A stretch of DNA of 64,000 nt from Heliocidaris tuberculata. Lineage: Eukaryota > Echinodermata > Echinoidea > Camarodonta > Echinometridae. Shown here in pieces: positions 10,150 to 21,434 of this stretch. The stretch lies in assembly GCA_025618425.1 (NCBI GenBank), contig CM046850.1, positions 9,846,749-9,910,748 on the forward strand, in the 5' to 3' direction. Within the stretch, counting starts at the first letter, position 1. Every line of letters begins with the position of its first letter. The position numbers and the translations under genes were made by a program. Below the pieces are notes generated by a model, which was not told the DNA's origin, did no database searches, and saw only the letters and a list, made by a program, of their open reading frames with translations.

Positions 10150-11665
10150 GAGGCCGCGGAGCGTTTTTGAAAGTGGGGGGCTGATCTGATTTCACTCATT
10201 AATGCACCGGCGTAAATTCAGTTTAAGCAGGGGTGGGGGGGGGGGGGTATGATCGCAACATTGAGGGGAAATTTCCAAAGTTTAGGGGCACCGATAAGGG
10301 CTATTTCTGGAAAAAAGGGGCACCCACAGGAAAAATATACAATCTCTAAACATTGTCATATATACCCTACATTGTGATTACATTTATAAGGATTTCAATT
10401 AGGTTTTTCTCTCGCATGCTCTAATACAATTTACTTAAGCATTAAAGTTTGCAGTTGGGTTTGATAACCTAAATATTAATGTTCGAACCTAAATATTAAT
10501 GTTCGAGAAAGCGAAGCGAGCGAGCAATTTTTTAAGATCTGTGAGGCTGCATGGTGATCAACATCATCTTATAAAGATAAAAAAAGTTTTGGAAGGTGTT
10601 TAAACACAGTCTCGGCATGAGAGACTGAAAAGAACTCTAATAAATAACATAACTATATCAAATATAAATGTGAGCGAGCGTAGCGAGCAAGCCTTGACGA
10701 AATTAAAGTAAAGTTGCTCTAAATCGCTATAAATTAGGGGCACAAATTATGGAGCAAGAAGAAAGGGGCCCTTTTCAAGAACGACAATGGTACTTATCAA
10801 AAAAGAAAAGAAGCAGGAGTATGTCACATTAAAAAGAGCAATTATTAAAGGATGAAACACGTGGTATTTGTCGCACATGAATATTGGCACTTTATACCAG
10901 AGGTAAAAAGGGCACTTATGAGAATGGAAAAGGGGTGTTTTTGTTGGGGTTTTTTGTAAAGGAAGAGGGGCTCTTATCAGAAGGAATTGTACTTCTTAGA
11001 AAGAAAAGGAGCCCGTTTCAAAATGAATTAAGGAAAACTTATCAGAGGTGTAAAGGGGCACTCATCAGAGATGTCAAGTGTCATTTAACAGAAGGCGGAA
11101 AGGGCACTTGTTGAATTAGAACGGACACCTCTCAAATTTGAATAGAGGATATGGTCACAGGTAAAGATGAACTTATCAGACGGAAAGGGGATAATTCTTT
11201 ATCTGAAAAGTGAAAATGGAAAAAGGCAGTTATTGAAAGAGATAGGTACATTTGATGCAAATGATTTAAAAGGGAATTGTCGAAGGAAATATTTTATTAG
11301 GAGTTTTATGAGAGATGAAAAGGGAAGAGGCTCGTTTATAGAAATAAAATAAAGGGAGCACTTATCAGAAAGAATAGGGGCAATTATAAGATTGGAAAAG
11401 GGGAACGTATTATAATATAAAGGATACTTATAAATGGGGAAGGTGCACTTCTTACTAAGGAAAAAGGGACAGTTGTCAAGGAAGGAGCACCTCTCAGATT
11501 TTAATAGGCCTCTGGCAATTATCAATGGTTATAAAATCAAATTTTATGATTGTGGAACGGGCAGAAATATAAAGGAAAGGAAGCACTTATCTAAAGTAAT
11601 CTATGTAAAAGGGGGAACTTCTAGGATACCAAAATTCCTGAAATACTGGGGACACTGTACCCCCT
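10150..11665. repeat. Poly(G)-ended element with degenerate GGGGCACTTATCAGA array
   Basis: Starts with GGCCGCGGAGCGTTTTTGAAAGTGGGG, a motif found again at 29265-29294. It contains a poly(G) at 10230-10248. From about 10730 to 11620 it consists of degenerate units of 30-40 bases built on AAAAGGGGCACTTATCAGAA. It ends in a C-rich segment (11658-11685). A perfect 20-base tandem duplication lies at 10467-10506. Open frames in the array are a consequence of the repeats. Confidence 0.6.
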
Positions 11666-11699
11666 CCCCCCACCCCACAGCGCCTGATTTTAAATAATC

Positions 11700-12526
11700 C
11701 TGAAATTTCTCTAAAGAGTTGATGCGTTTCTGAATCCTAAAAGAAGACTCATGAACGTGTAGAAGATGACTTGTGATAGACTTTCATTTTAGAGAATACA
11801 GTCCCGAGAAGTCACGTGAAAATATCTGAGCTTGTTTTCTACAGTTTGTTTATAATACCATGCTTAATTAGGCCTAGATTTTGCATTAACTATGTATTAA
11901 AGAGGCGGGGATGTATTGCCCATTTGTACCAATGGAAAACGTGTTAGTAATGGACATGGATGAGAGATTTCGATATATAAAATCGGCAATATCGGGACAT
12001 TCAAATCATATCTTTAGCATTTATCTGCATTTTATAGGAATTCTCACTACAATAACTGTCTTTTATATTAATTTTTATCAATTTAATCAATTTTTTACTA
12101 GAAATGATTTCTTCCTTGAAAATTAGGGGGATTTTTTTTTTTTTTACGTGTCTACTCAAAAAAGTGGGAGGAGGGGCTGCAGCCCCCCCCCCCCACCCGG
12201 TTCCGCGGCCCATGAGAAGTGCCTCTTGGAATGCATTGTGCTGAATGGAATTTTGAAATGGTATCAGTTCATCTTTAGATTCATGTATTGCACTCGTAAG
12301 AAACAATGGTCAGGTGACCCATTTTTAACCAGGTAATTTTGGATGAAGAATTAGACAAGTGCGATTGAAGATCAATTGTCCTATAGGTTTTCAGGACCTT
12401 TGCATTGTATAAAAAGAGTAATTTCCTTTTGGTGAAATCCAAATGCCTATAAGTTATATAATGCAAACAGTTATGACAGTGGAAAAACACAACTTGAATA
12501 ATGACAGGGTTTGTAGACTTGATACG
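11700..12526. other. Non-coding, with poly(C)/poly(T) repeat fragment
   Basis: A fragment at 12130-12215 (oligo-T, TACGTGTCTACTC, then a C run) corresponds to the reverse complement of the end at 41318-41345 (GGGG, TTTTTTGAGTAGACATG). The remainder shows no coding signal and is the 3' side of the transporter gene. Confidence 0.45.
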
Positions 12527-12532
12527 TTTATT
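12527..12532 (-). terminator. Candidate poly(A) signal of the SLC16 gene
   Basis: AATAAA on the minus strand, about 330 bases after the stop codon at 12865. It is the first canonical hexamer seen downstream; the cleavage site is not determinable from sequence. Confidence 0.3.
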
Positions 12533-12864
12533 ATGAATTCCATTGCAGTCCAACGTTTATCATAAAGGGGATATGTTTATAAAACCTGACTTGACTAGAT
12601 TCTAATTTTTCTAAATTAAAAATGCACTGACCATTTCAAAGGTTACACTTACTACATGACTTGTACAGCTTCAACACAGCCTGAAAGCCAATATGTACCC
12701 ACTCAGCATTTTTACGACCCCCTCCCCCAACAAAAAATATGACCCTTCAGTTGCTCTCGGTTTTTAATGATTTTTGATCATTCACTGATAAAAATGCTGT
12801 ATTTAGAGTTTTTGAGAATAGTGTCTTAAGTCCATCCGCTGTGTTCTGACTGATTAAGATGACG

Positions 12865-13004
12865 TCACTTATTTCTCAATTGATGACGATGTCTCCGCCT
12901 GTTCCATGGTTCGATCAAGAAAGCCATAACCCCATCGATACAGAGTAAAGCGCCTAACAAGCAGAAACATGATCTGTAGTTGTTGGTCCAATCGAAAAGT
13001 ATCC
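12865..13004 (-). CDS. SLC16-like gene, exon 4
   Basis: 140 bp; acceptor TTTGAATACAG|GGATAC, ending with TGA at 12867-12865. Encodes residues 501-546: the I-L-F-D-W-T segment, TM12 and a short basic C-terminus (R-R-R-H-R-H). Confidence 0.87.
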
Positions 13005-14610
13005 CTGTATTCAAAGAAAGATATCGGAAGCAAATATGTCTATAAATTACAACGGACCGAGACGTACCATTAATGTGCCCCCTAAATGAAAGTCTAATGG
13101 CTATATCAATAAATTTCACACTCTTAATTTCATACATTTAAGGTTGTTGTTTTGGGTGGAGGGGGCGAAGCATTTCTATCATTATTGTAACTTTGATGTT
13201 GAAGTTGCTTAAGAAATGAAAATGCTCATTATTTGGGTGTTTACCTATACATGAACAATGTTGATTTTAGTAAATGAAAAGAACTGATTTTAGTCCTGCT
13301 ATAGAAACAAACGACATCCATATTAAGGTGACATACTATTACCTAGCAGATAAGTTCCCAAGAGCTGTGAAATCCCCGTGAATAGATTCTGCAAGCCGAA
13401 TGCGTGGGTCAGTTCTGAGGGCGCTGTGTACTTTTTAATCATGACAGGACACAATGGAATTTTGGCTCCCGTTGACAATCCGAAAATAACTGCATAGACA
13501 ACGAAAGCTCGATATGATCCAGACAGTACAATTACATAGGAGCTTAAACCTGCTAGAATTGAAGCGAAACCGTAAAGTTTTGTTGATGTAATGAGTTTTA
13601 AATCGATTAGGAATCCGTGAGTCAGGCGACCCACGAGGCTACATATTCCTAAGATAGTGAGTATAAAGGACGCTCTCAGCTCACTCTCACCAGATGACAC
13701 GATGTAGCTAGGCAGATAAACAAAAGAAGTGAAGTAACTGCCTCCTTGAAATATTGCTATGAGACAAAGGATAAGAACATTCGAGTTTCTCCATAGGAGG
13801 GTAAAACCAAACAGATCAAGAATATTACTGATAAATATACGAACATTTACAGAAGAGTCTTTGCGGGAACTTCTATTTGCGTCATTATTAGGATACAATG
13901 ACACCTCCGTTTGAAATTGTTCATTTGATTCTCTAAATTGCAGGCTTTCATTTATGTCCATCTTGGGCCTGTCATTCTCATATTGCACGTCCGGGTGGGT
14001 TACGATGTCCTTGGGATCACAGCGGACAACTTGCAATGGATCACCAGTGTTAGCAGGATTCACCTCCGACATGAGGGGTTGTAGTTTTACAGCGCACTCC
14101 TGCTCAGAACTGACATTATCGACCGGTAGATCAACTATCATTTTAATTTCTTCATAATCTGGAATATTGCTTTGTTTAGGGACTCTTTTCCTTTTTGACC
14201 ACCATGTCAGGGGTCGGTATACTGCAGCAGCGACGCTTAGGTTCGCTGCTATACCTGCCACGATAACAAGTGCACCTCTCCATGTGTAGACAGCAATCAG
14301 CAGCGCTACCAACGGTGACCCAGCCATAATTCCGATCCCCACTCCAGAGTATGCAAACCCGTTTGCTCGGCCTAGCCATTTATCACAGTACACACTGACG
14401 ACAATGACAGTACCTTGGTAGACCAATCCCATTGATGCACCTATGAACAAGAACAGACTAAAATGAGCAACTGAGCAAAATATTAACTTACTTTTAACCA
14501 AAGCATAACAGGGACAGTAACCTTGAGGTTCTATACATTCCTTTAAAAACTGATCACTGACATTTATATATCTTTACTTTTTATTGCACAGTCACATTTA
14601 TTGAAAGCAT

Positions 14611-14659
<49 letters not shown>

Positions 14660-16481
14660 ATTCTATATCCCCATAATTGTAGAGATAAATTTTGGATGAA
14701 TTACATTTTTTGGTATTACTTTAAAATATTCCTTTCATACAATCATTCCTTTTTCTAGATATTCTAGGGAACCATTATTTCTTAGCTGAAGTTATATAAT
14801 ACATATTTCAAAGTAACATGATATTTTTGTTTGTATATTCACTAATATTTTCATCCGGTGAAATACTTGTAACTCACCAATAATGCTGCAGCATATATAT
14901 ATTTGCCAAAGTTTTTTGGTTAAAGAAAGCAGTAATGTCGATGTCATTGCGAAGACACCACCAACGAAGACGATAGGCCGACATCCGAATTTCCGATATA
15001 AGGCAGCCACCACAGGAGCTGTAAATAGCAAATTGTATTCATATTTTGATTAAATCCATTTTTATATAGAGGACATGATGTTAATTATGTTAAAAATAAG
15101 TTAGAGTTATAAAAGCTACGATTTATGAAAATAAGGTTTGACGGACAAGGAAAAGAAGGATATTGTCCTACAAAGAATTATTGATTCCCCAGCACATGCA
15201 GCAAGGATAGTGCGATAGAGGTATTGTGGTCTAGTGGATAAGTCCCCGGACTGTGAACCACATGGTACGGGGTTCAAATCCCTGGCCCAGCACTAGTAAA
15301 AAGTGTCAAGTCTGACAGACATGTGCGCTATACAAGAACCCACTCTTATTATCATTATCGCTCCTTTTTCTTTCTTTCTCGTCAAGGGGGGATTGCAGTC
15401 TATTGTGTGATAGTGATGAACATAGGGCTTCAACACTATCTAAGGAAATACGACAACAATGTTATCTAAATGGGTATATATTTTAGATCGTAATCGTACA
15501 CTCCATTTAAAGAAGAGTACGATCAAGTTATATTATGATATGCTTTGATTCTTTTTCATACATACTGATTTGAGATAGGAATGCATATTAATCAAACAGG
15601 AACCATTTTGACCCATGAATCCACATATGAAAACCTATGAAAAATCTTGATCGTCACTAGAGTATAGTGCCCCATGATCCACATATGAATGCCTATGAAG
15701 AATCTTAGTGATGTCACTAGAGTACTGCCTCATGACCCAACATATGAATACCTGCAGAATTTGGTTATGATATGATTCTATTTTTTTCATACATGAAAAT
15801 GCATAATTTAGTAATCAAACCATACCCATTCTTCCCTATGAACCCACATACAAATACCTTTGAGGACTCTTGGTGATTCCACGAGAGTAGTGACTCATGA
15901 CCCCACATAATTTATGAATACCTATGAATAATCCTAGTTTCTTTACGAGAGTATTGACCCATGACCCCAACATGCTTAGATGGAATCTTCGTGACGTCAC
16001 TATAGAGTAGTAACCCGTGACCCCAAATATAACTACTTAGAATGAATCTTTGTGACTCACTAGAGTAGTGACCCATGATCCCAAAATATGAAAACGATGA
16101 ACCACGAATACCTATGAGGAATCTCGGTGACGTCACTAGAGCGGTGACCCATTACCCCACATACAGACAAATTAATGAATAGCTTTGAGGAATCCTATAT
16201 GACCCCATATTATGAATACCAATGAGAAATCTTGGTGACGTCACTAGAGTAGTGGCCCATGAGACTTGTGAAGGGGTTACTCCGAGTCTCTTCTCCCATT
16301 CCACCGTTAGGATAGGCATAGAGGAGCTCTGTATTGCCAGGATGGCTCGTCCAATGAAAGCCGCTATAACAACAACCACTGCCCATCTCCCATCTATTGG
16401 GCTCGCTGATTGGCGGGGCTCATGCTTCCTGATACCTCGATTAGCATCAGTAGAAGAAGTGGAAGGTCCCTTTGCCGCCAT
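12865..16481 (-). CDS. Monocarboxylate transporter family protein (SLC16-like), complete gene, 4 exons
   Basis: Exons 16481-16220, 15018-14878, 14440-13343 and 13004-12865 join with three phase-1 introns into 546 codons plus stop. The product is a 12-helix major-facilitator protein of the plasma membrane, of the proton-coupled or facilitative monocarboxylate family. Visible marks are the pre-TM1 motif D-G-R-W-A (residues 30-34; family form DGGWGW), V-S-W at 73-75, R-K-F-G-C-R at 96-101, and the second family signature Y-C-D-K-W-L-G-R-A-N-G-F-A-Y-S-G at 152-167. A long hydrophilic loop between helices 6 and 7 (about 213-340) is followed by G-R-L-T-H-G. Both termini are cytoplasmic by family rule. 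The substrate cannot be assigned; it resembles the divergent MCT9/12/13/14-like members more than lactate carriers. An in-frame ATG at 16580 could extend the N-terminus by 33 residues, but 16481 has the more typical length. Confidence 0.9.
13343..14440 (-). CDS. SLC16-like gene, exon 3
   Basis: 1,098 bp; acceptor TTCTTGTTCATAG|GTGC, donor TCTGCTAG|GTAATA. Encodes residues 135-501: TM4-6, the large central loop, and TM7 to TM11. The loop is rich in acidic and polar residues and is unconserved in the family. Confidence 0.9.
14614..14656. repeat. (TA)n microsatellite
   Basis: About 21 TA units in intron 2 of the SLC16-like gene. Confidence 0.95.
14878..15018 (-). CDS. SLC16-like gene, exon 2
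   Basis: 141 bp; acceptor GCTATTTACAG|CTCC, donor ATTATTG|GTGAGT. Encodes residues 88-135, the end of TM2 with R-K-F-G-C-R, and TM3. Confidence 0.88.
15215..15360 (+). mobile_element. tRNA-derived SINE (family A), copy 1
   Basis: Contains a pol III A box (TGGTCTAGTGG, 15229-15239) and B box (GGTTCAAATCC, 15272-15282) at tRNA spacing. The tail AAGTGTCAAGTCTGACAGAC is shared with the minus-strand copy at 28895-29170. It ends with TTATTATCATTATC. It lies in intron 1 of the SLC16-like gene, antisense to it. Confidence 0.85.
15605..16262 (-). repeat. Minisatellite derived from the SLC16-like exon 1/intron 1 junction
   Basis: About eight degenerate units of 55-75 bases, each containing (minus strand) a form of CATGGGTCACTACTCTAGTG followed by ACGTCACC, AGATTCCTCAT and GGTATTC. 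The unit cores are near 15655, 15715, 15880, 15950, 16000, 16062, 16137 and 16245. The last one is the real exon end. Translated in the exon frame, the unit at about 16136 repeats the exon residues T-S-P-R-F-L-I-G-I. Confidence 0.8.
16220..16481 (-). CDS. SLC16-like gene, exon 1
   Basis: Residues 1-88, with TM1 and the start of TM2. The donor is CTCATTG|GTATTC at 16220/16219. This choice gives the correct number of residues between V-S-W and A-P-V-V-A-A-L in TM2 and the phase needed by the next acceptor. The last 40 or so exon bases are the founding unit of the adjacent minisatellite. Confidence 0.85.
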
Positions 16482-17518
16482 ATTTGTGAAAAGTCGGTAT
16501 CTGAGGATACAATCAAAGTGATTACGCGAATGAAGAATGAAACAAATACTCAAACATACTGAAATTTCGCTGTCATTCATTAAATTTGACTCTAAAGAAA
16601 TGTGATATTGTTTTATTCACAAAATATTTAAAGCTATTGTGCTTGATATTAGAAATAGGAAAATGTCATAATAAATCATCGAAAATATTTTTGGAAGGAA
16701 ATTTCCTGCCCGCAGTTCATATTCCCTTCTGTACGTGTTATGTCAACGGGAGACCCTACTGTTCAAGCAACTATTGAAAACAATAGTAGATGATTTTAGA
16801 CTTTGTATCTTCCAATAGAGAATGGTTGACAAAATAAATTTAAATTGGAAAATCTAACAAAGGTTTGTTTACACAGGACATGAATTAACAGTTACTTGTT
16901 AACTATATTTTTAGGATATTGGGAACATGCACAAACAAATAGCGCATATTTCGGTATGGAAATGAGTGTTATAGTCACCTATTTATAAAATGTAATACAC
17001 TCGGGCACCAAAATAAGGTGTCATATACTTTTTTTTAAAGACAGTCTATACATTGTAAAGCGAACACATGCAAAATCCATATCCTTTTTTAAAAATCTTG
17101 AAACGTTTTATTGGTCATAAAACACATAATGATATATAAAATATGTGTTACATTTGTTTTGCAGAAAATACACAATCATACTGTTTGACACATTTACATT
17201 GTAACATTAACAAAAAGGTTTCATTCCTGTGAAGTCTGGAGTCGGCCCGGCGCGCCGGGGTATATTAACGCAATACATAATCTGACATTCATTATTATAT
17301 AACAGCACACAGTACATAAAAAGAAAACACAACATGGAAAATAAAATCCAGTATAAAAAAAATCGTTGAATATTTCTTTTGAGCATTTTATACAGAAAGA
17401 TTATCATACAGATTACGAAACGCAGAAAAACCTATTAATAATATTTTGCCACTTTGTCATACGCTTCTCAATTTTGTTCCTCAGTGGACTTTTATGATAA
17501 AATAATGATTAAATTGCT
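16482..17518. other. Upstream of SLC16-like gene and 3' flank of a retroelement
   Basis: No coding signal. The part from about 17060 to 17518 probably includes the 3' UTR of the minus-strand L1/Tx1-like element, but I see no defined end or poly(A). Confidence 0.4.
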
Positions 17519-18885
17519 TCAGACTAGGAGTGACATCTTGGTATTTACATCGTAAAATGAAATGTTTGCCGAGTGAGGTAAAGAAATTAAAAGCTGAAGA
17601 GGCTTGACTTCTGGGTTAAGTAATTCCAAACAAAATCTTTTCGTTTGAAAGAAAACAGTCGGGATTGAAATTCGACGCCATAGTGCGTATAGCGCATTCC
17701 AAAAAGCTGCTGTTTTTGGACACGTAAAGAATGATATTGTCTCGGGTGACACACTGCAAAACGAGCACTGTGAACTATTTTTCTTCCCTATACGTACCAA
17801 CCATTCATTAGTTGGTACCAAATTAATCAAAATTTTAAAGTGCGTTATTCGGAGCCTGGAGTCAATAGTAACACTTGCAAGAAGAGTGAAAAAATCAAAC
17901 ACTTGTTGCTCTTCCATAATTATACAACTCGTTAAAACGAATGAATTCTTTAGAAATTTCAGGGTTATTCAGTGTTAGAAAAGCACGGTGTAAAGTTGCT
18001 TCGTCGTTATGTTATGGATTTGCTTCAATTTTGAATCATAACAAATAGAAGGAAATTGATTTTGATCTTTAAGTAGACAATGATAGTTATGCTGCAAAAA
18101 GAAATGCTCCCATGTTCCTGGTATTTGTTATAATAGTCTAGCAATAAAAAATACTTAGTGAATTTTAGTCTTTTTTCTTTATACAGTCTTTCCACCGTAG
18201 TGGACGTCCAAATTCTTCTAACACATCCGCAATTCTTATAAATCCCTTTTCTTTTATTTCTGATTTTTAAAAAATGGGTTTTCCGTGCAATATGATACAT
18301 TTATTATTCCAAATGCATTGGTTGGCAATATCGTGTTTCCTATTCAAAAGACACCATGTTTCTAAAAGTTCCCTAAACCAGTTTGATATTTCAATGTTTA
18401 AGCATTTCACATCAGAATTGCAATGGAAAAAATATTCTCCACCAACTAGTGACAATAATTCTAAACAAAATTATGTCTTTCCAACCTATAGATTTTGATG
18501 TAAACAGTCTTGTAACCCATTTGATTTTCTGAACTTGAAGAATCGATTTATTACAAGTCACCTTTAAACCTGTCTCTTTGTAATCTTTTACCGGCACTCC
18601 ACGTTTTATTCTATCTGGACCTCCCCATACGAATTCGTATAATACTTTGTTAAGCTTATGGATAAATTAATCAGGAATGGAGATTATACTGGCTACATAT
18701 AACAACTGGGATAAAGCAAACGTTTTAACAATTTTAATTTTTCTATACAATGAAAGATTTCTGGCTTTCCATAAGTTCAGTTGAGATTTGATATTTGATA
18801 AAATTCTTTGAAGTTGTGCCATTCTATCTTCAAATGAGAAGGAGATATCGATTCCAAGAATTATTGTCAAAACATTAACGAAGTT

Positions 18886-18932
18886 GATATAATAATAATA
18901 ATAATAGTAATAATAATAATAATGATAATAAC

Positions 18933-19015
<83 letters not shown>

Positions 19016-19136
19016 TAATAATAATAATAATAATAATAATAGTAATAATAATAATAATGATAATAATAATAATAATAATAATAGTAATAATAATAATAAT
19101 GATAATAATAATAATGATAATAATAATAATAACATT
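18886..19136. repeat. (TAA)n/(TGA)n microsatellite, SINE tail
   Basis: About 250 bases of TAA/TAG/TGA triplets adjoining the minus-strand SINE at 19137-19372, in the position of its 3' tail. Long open frames on both strands here are artefacts. Confidence 0.92.
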
Positions 19137-19372
19137 TTATCTACCCAGGGTAGCCACTTCAGTTATCAAACTGCTCTTCCAGCGGGCCCTGCATAACACA
19201 ATATGTTATTATTACCCTTCTCCATTCTAATATGCCGAGCGCCTGGCTATAGGATGCAGGAGGTCCCATTTTTGAAGTCTTTGGTATGACTCGGCCGGGG
19301 TTCGAACCCATCACGACCTTCCATTCATGAGGCGGGCGCTCTAACCAACTGAGCCAACATGCGCGGTTATAT
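19137..19372 (-). mobile_element. tRNA-derived SINE (family B) nested in the L1-like element
   Basis: On the minus strand it starts with a tRNA-like head: A box TGGCTCAGTTGG and B box GGTTCGAACCC at about 35 bases spacing. An unrelated body then runs into the (TAA)n tail. It interrupts the reverse-transcriptase frame between N-Y-E-K-T-K and L-G-I-D-I. Confidence 0.88.
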
Positions 19373-20199
19373 TGAATAAAATTGCTGGGTTTTGTACGTT
19401 ACATTGTCCTATAAACATTGCTTTTGTCTTTTCATAATTCAATGAAAGTGACGAACAAATTTGAAAGTCATTAAATAAAGCTGTTAAATAAGAATATAAT
19501 TCGGAATTCGACAAAAATACTGTTATGTCGTCTTATGCCTTGGATTTTTTTGTTCATTCTGATATTTATAGCCAATGTTTCGATCGCTAAAATAAAGAGG
19601 TATGGGGATAAAGGGCCCCCTTGTCTTTCCTACTGGAAAAAATCCAGTTGAAATGTTATCGTTCCTCATTACACAGCTTTCTATGTCCTTATAAAGAGCA
19701 TTGACAAAATTGCAAAATTATTTCCGAAGTTGAAACATTTCAACACTTCTATTAGAATTGATGATTTCTAATAGAAGTGTCCATATCCTGCTCCAAACCA
19801 TAGCCCTTTCTTGTGTTACTTGTACTAGCCTATATGAATACAAGCCTATTCACAATACTGTTAGGTAAAAAGTTTTAAACATAAACACTTACCAAACAAC
19901 TAAGATGTCACTTCTTGAAGCGTTTCCTAAGGAATGTTAGTTGAATTTCTTGAGGTATAATAAATTATGGCATGTTATTCTGATATCAGGAGCGTGTTTT
20001 GTTGAAGCATGAAAGTCCAGTAAAACATGCTAATTGTCGAATCGTAAAATGACGTCTTGATAAAACCATACCAGCAGAAAAATACATGTGAGTAATGGAT
20101 GCTTGTCACGTATTTGATATCAAACTTATTTACAGAGCAGAGTCCATGAGAACAAGTTGCTTTGTGGAAACATATCTATTCCAAGCCAGTCAGGCGTAA

Positions 20200-20463
20200 T
20201 AAGGGTAAAGTCAATTTGAAAGTCCTATGTAGCCAATAAAGTGAACCGAGAAAAGTTCTTTCCGTTGAAATTTTCGAACAATTTCCGAACAGTATCACCT
20301 TTGTTGTCGAAAAAGCAATTTTAGGCATTTTGCATAATTTGCGTAAATCCCAATGGCCACATGTGTATAGGCATATCTTACACAGCGCAGGACAAGTAAC
20401 ACAAATTGTGTGAACTGATCTACATAATATGTAGGCCCTACGTACTAAATGCGGGCTGATACC
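20200..20463 (+). repeat. Left part of a dispersed repeat interrupted by the 20464-22293 element
   Basis: Matches 55250-55395 (TTTTGGGCATTTTGCAT, AAACAGCGC, AAATTGTGTGAACT). It continues after the insertion at 22294. Confidence 0.7.
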
Positions 20464-20470
20464 AGCGGCG

Positions 20471-20900
20471 TTGCTGGGGGGGGGGGGGGGGTTGACCCCC
20501 CTACTCAAAATTGCTATCGGCAAATGCGCTACCCCTGTCAGGGAAAAAAAAAAGAGGGGAAAAGGGAGAGGGAAGGGGAAAGAGAAATGGAAAAGGAGAA
20601 AAGAAAAAGGAGAAGAAGAAAATACGGTTGCATTGAGTAGTCTACTCACGAGTCACTTTTATGCTTATAGAGAGTATAATTAAACTTCAAGTGGGGGGGG
20701 GGGGGGGTTGACCCCCTACTCAAAATTGCTATCGGCAAATGCACTACCCCTGTCAGGAAAAAAAAAGTGGGGAAAAGGGAGAGAGAAGGGGAAAGAGAAA
20801 TGGAAAAGGAGAAAAGAAAAAGGAGAAGAAAAAAAAAAAGAAAAGAAAAGGGAAAGGAAAGGAAAAAAATCAGAAAGGAAAGGAAATGGGAAGGAAAGAA
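20471..20900 (+). repeat. Tandemly duplicated poly(G)/purine-rich segment
   Basis: The block TTGACCCCC...CTCAAAATTGCTATCGGCAA plus a long AGGGGAAAAGGGAGAG purine tract occurs at 20489-20625 and again at 20708-20845. The following block, GGTTGCATTGAGTAGTCTAC...AATTAAACTTCAAG (20628-20692), recurs at 21342-21408. Confidence 0.8.
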
Positions 20901-21394
20901 AAGAAGGAAAAACTGGCTAATTATTTTCGTTTGCTCGCAAAAACTTTTCATTGTATATGTTAGGTCAATAATAATAACTATTTATTCAATTGTTGTAATT
21001 TGTTTGACAAAAATTCTATGATGTAACTAAGTCTTAGAGGCATGCATCATACAAGCATCGCTTTCTTAGCATGCCCCTCCTTTTCATTGTATATGTTAGG
21101 TCAATAATGATCCGTTTGTGTAAATTATCTTTGTACTCTTCTTAAAGTGTACCAACCACCTGAAAAAAGAATTTGTATAACGCTAGGAAGTATAAAATTA
21201 AACTCAAAGAACTTTATCTGAAGTTCTATAGGTCAACAGTTTAGGAGTATGAAGCAAATAAAGGATAACATGAAGGTGCTCGCGCGGAACCGAACCTCCG
21301 AGTTGGGTTCCGCGCGAACCCTTGTCTTGGCGAGCGCGTACGGTTGCATTGAGTAGTCTACTCACGAGTCACTTTTATGCTTATAGAGAGTATA

Positions 21395-21434
21395 ATTAAA
21401 CTTCAAGTTCAAGTTCAAGTTCAAGTTCAAGTTC
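21395..21434 (+). repeat. (TTCAAG)n microsatellite
   Basis: Six units of TTCAAG, followed by CGCTTTATTTCACATT, inside the 1.83 kb element. Confidence 0.9.

Larger units (their letters stand above)
17519..19770 (-). pseudogene. Decayed L1/Tx1-like non-LTR retrotransposon, 5'-truncated
   Basis: Reverse-transcriptase remnants run 3'-ward on the minus strand. From about 19760 the order is: fragments resembling the G-x-R-Q-G-x-P-L-S-P-Y-L-F block, the catalytic region near 19530, then N-Y-E-K-T-K. After an inserted SINE come L-G-I-D-I (18850), W-K-A-R-N-L-S-L-Y-R-K-I (about 18750), and finally a zinc-knuckle-like C-S-F-C near 17755 within F-K-I-L-I-N-L-V-P-T-N-E-W-L. Frameshifts and stops occur throughout, and the Y-A-D-D catalytic box is broken. 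It is a fossil without function. Confidence 0.8.

Noticed and set aside
15222..15300. A tRNA gene
   Set aside because: A and B boxes are present, but the body and TTATTATC tail are shared with 28895-29170, so it is a SINE head. The same applies to 19300-19372 and 55794-55870.
16152..16219. Extension of transporter exon 1 past residue 88
   Set aside because: The extension reads the minisatellite and adds no transporter-like helix; splicing at 16220 restores the family spacing into exon 2.
18875..19230. Open frames of poly-Leu or poly-Ile
   Set aside because: Translation of the TAA/TAG triplet array; no start context, composition explained by the microsatellite.
20449..21021. Lys/Glu-rich frames around purine tracts
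   Set aside because: Low-complexity AGGGGAAA tracts duplicated inside a transposon; no domain.
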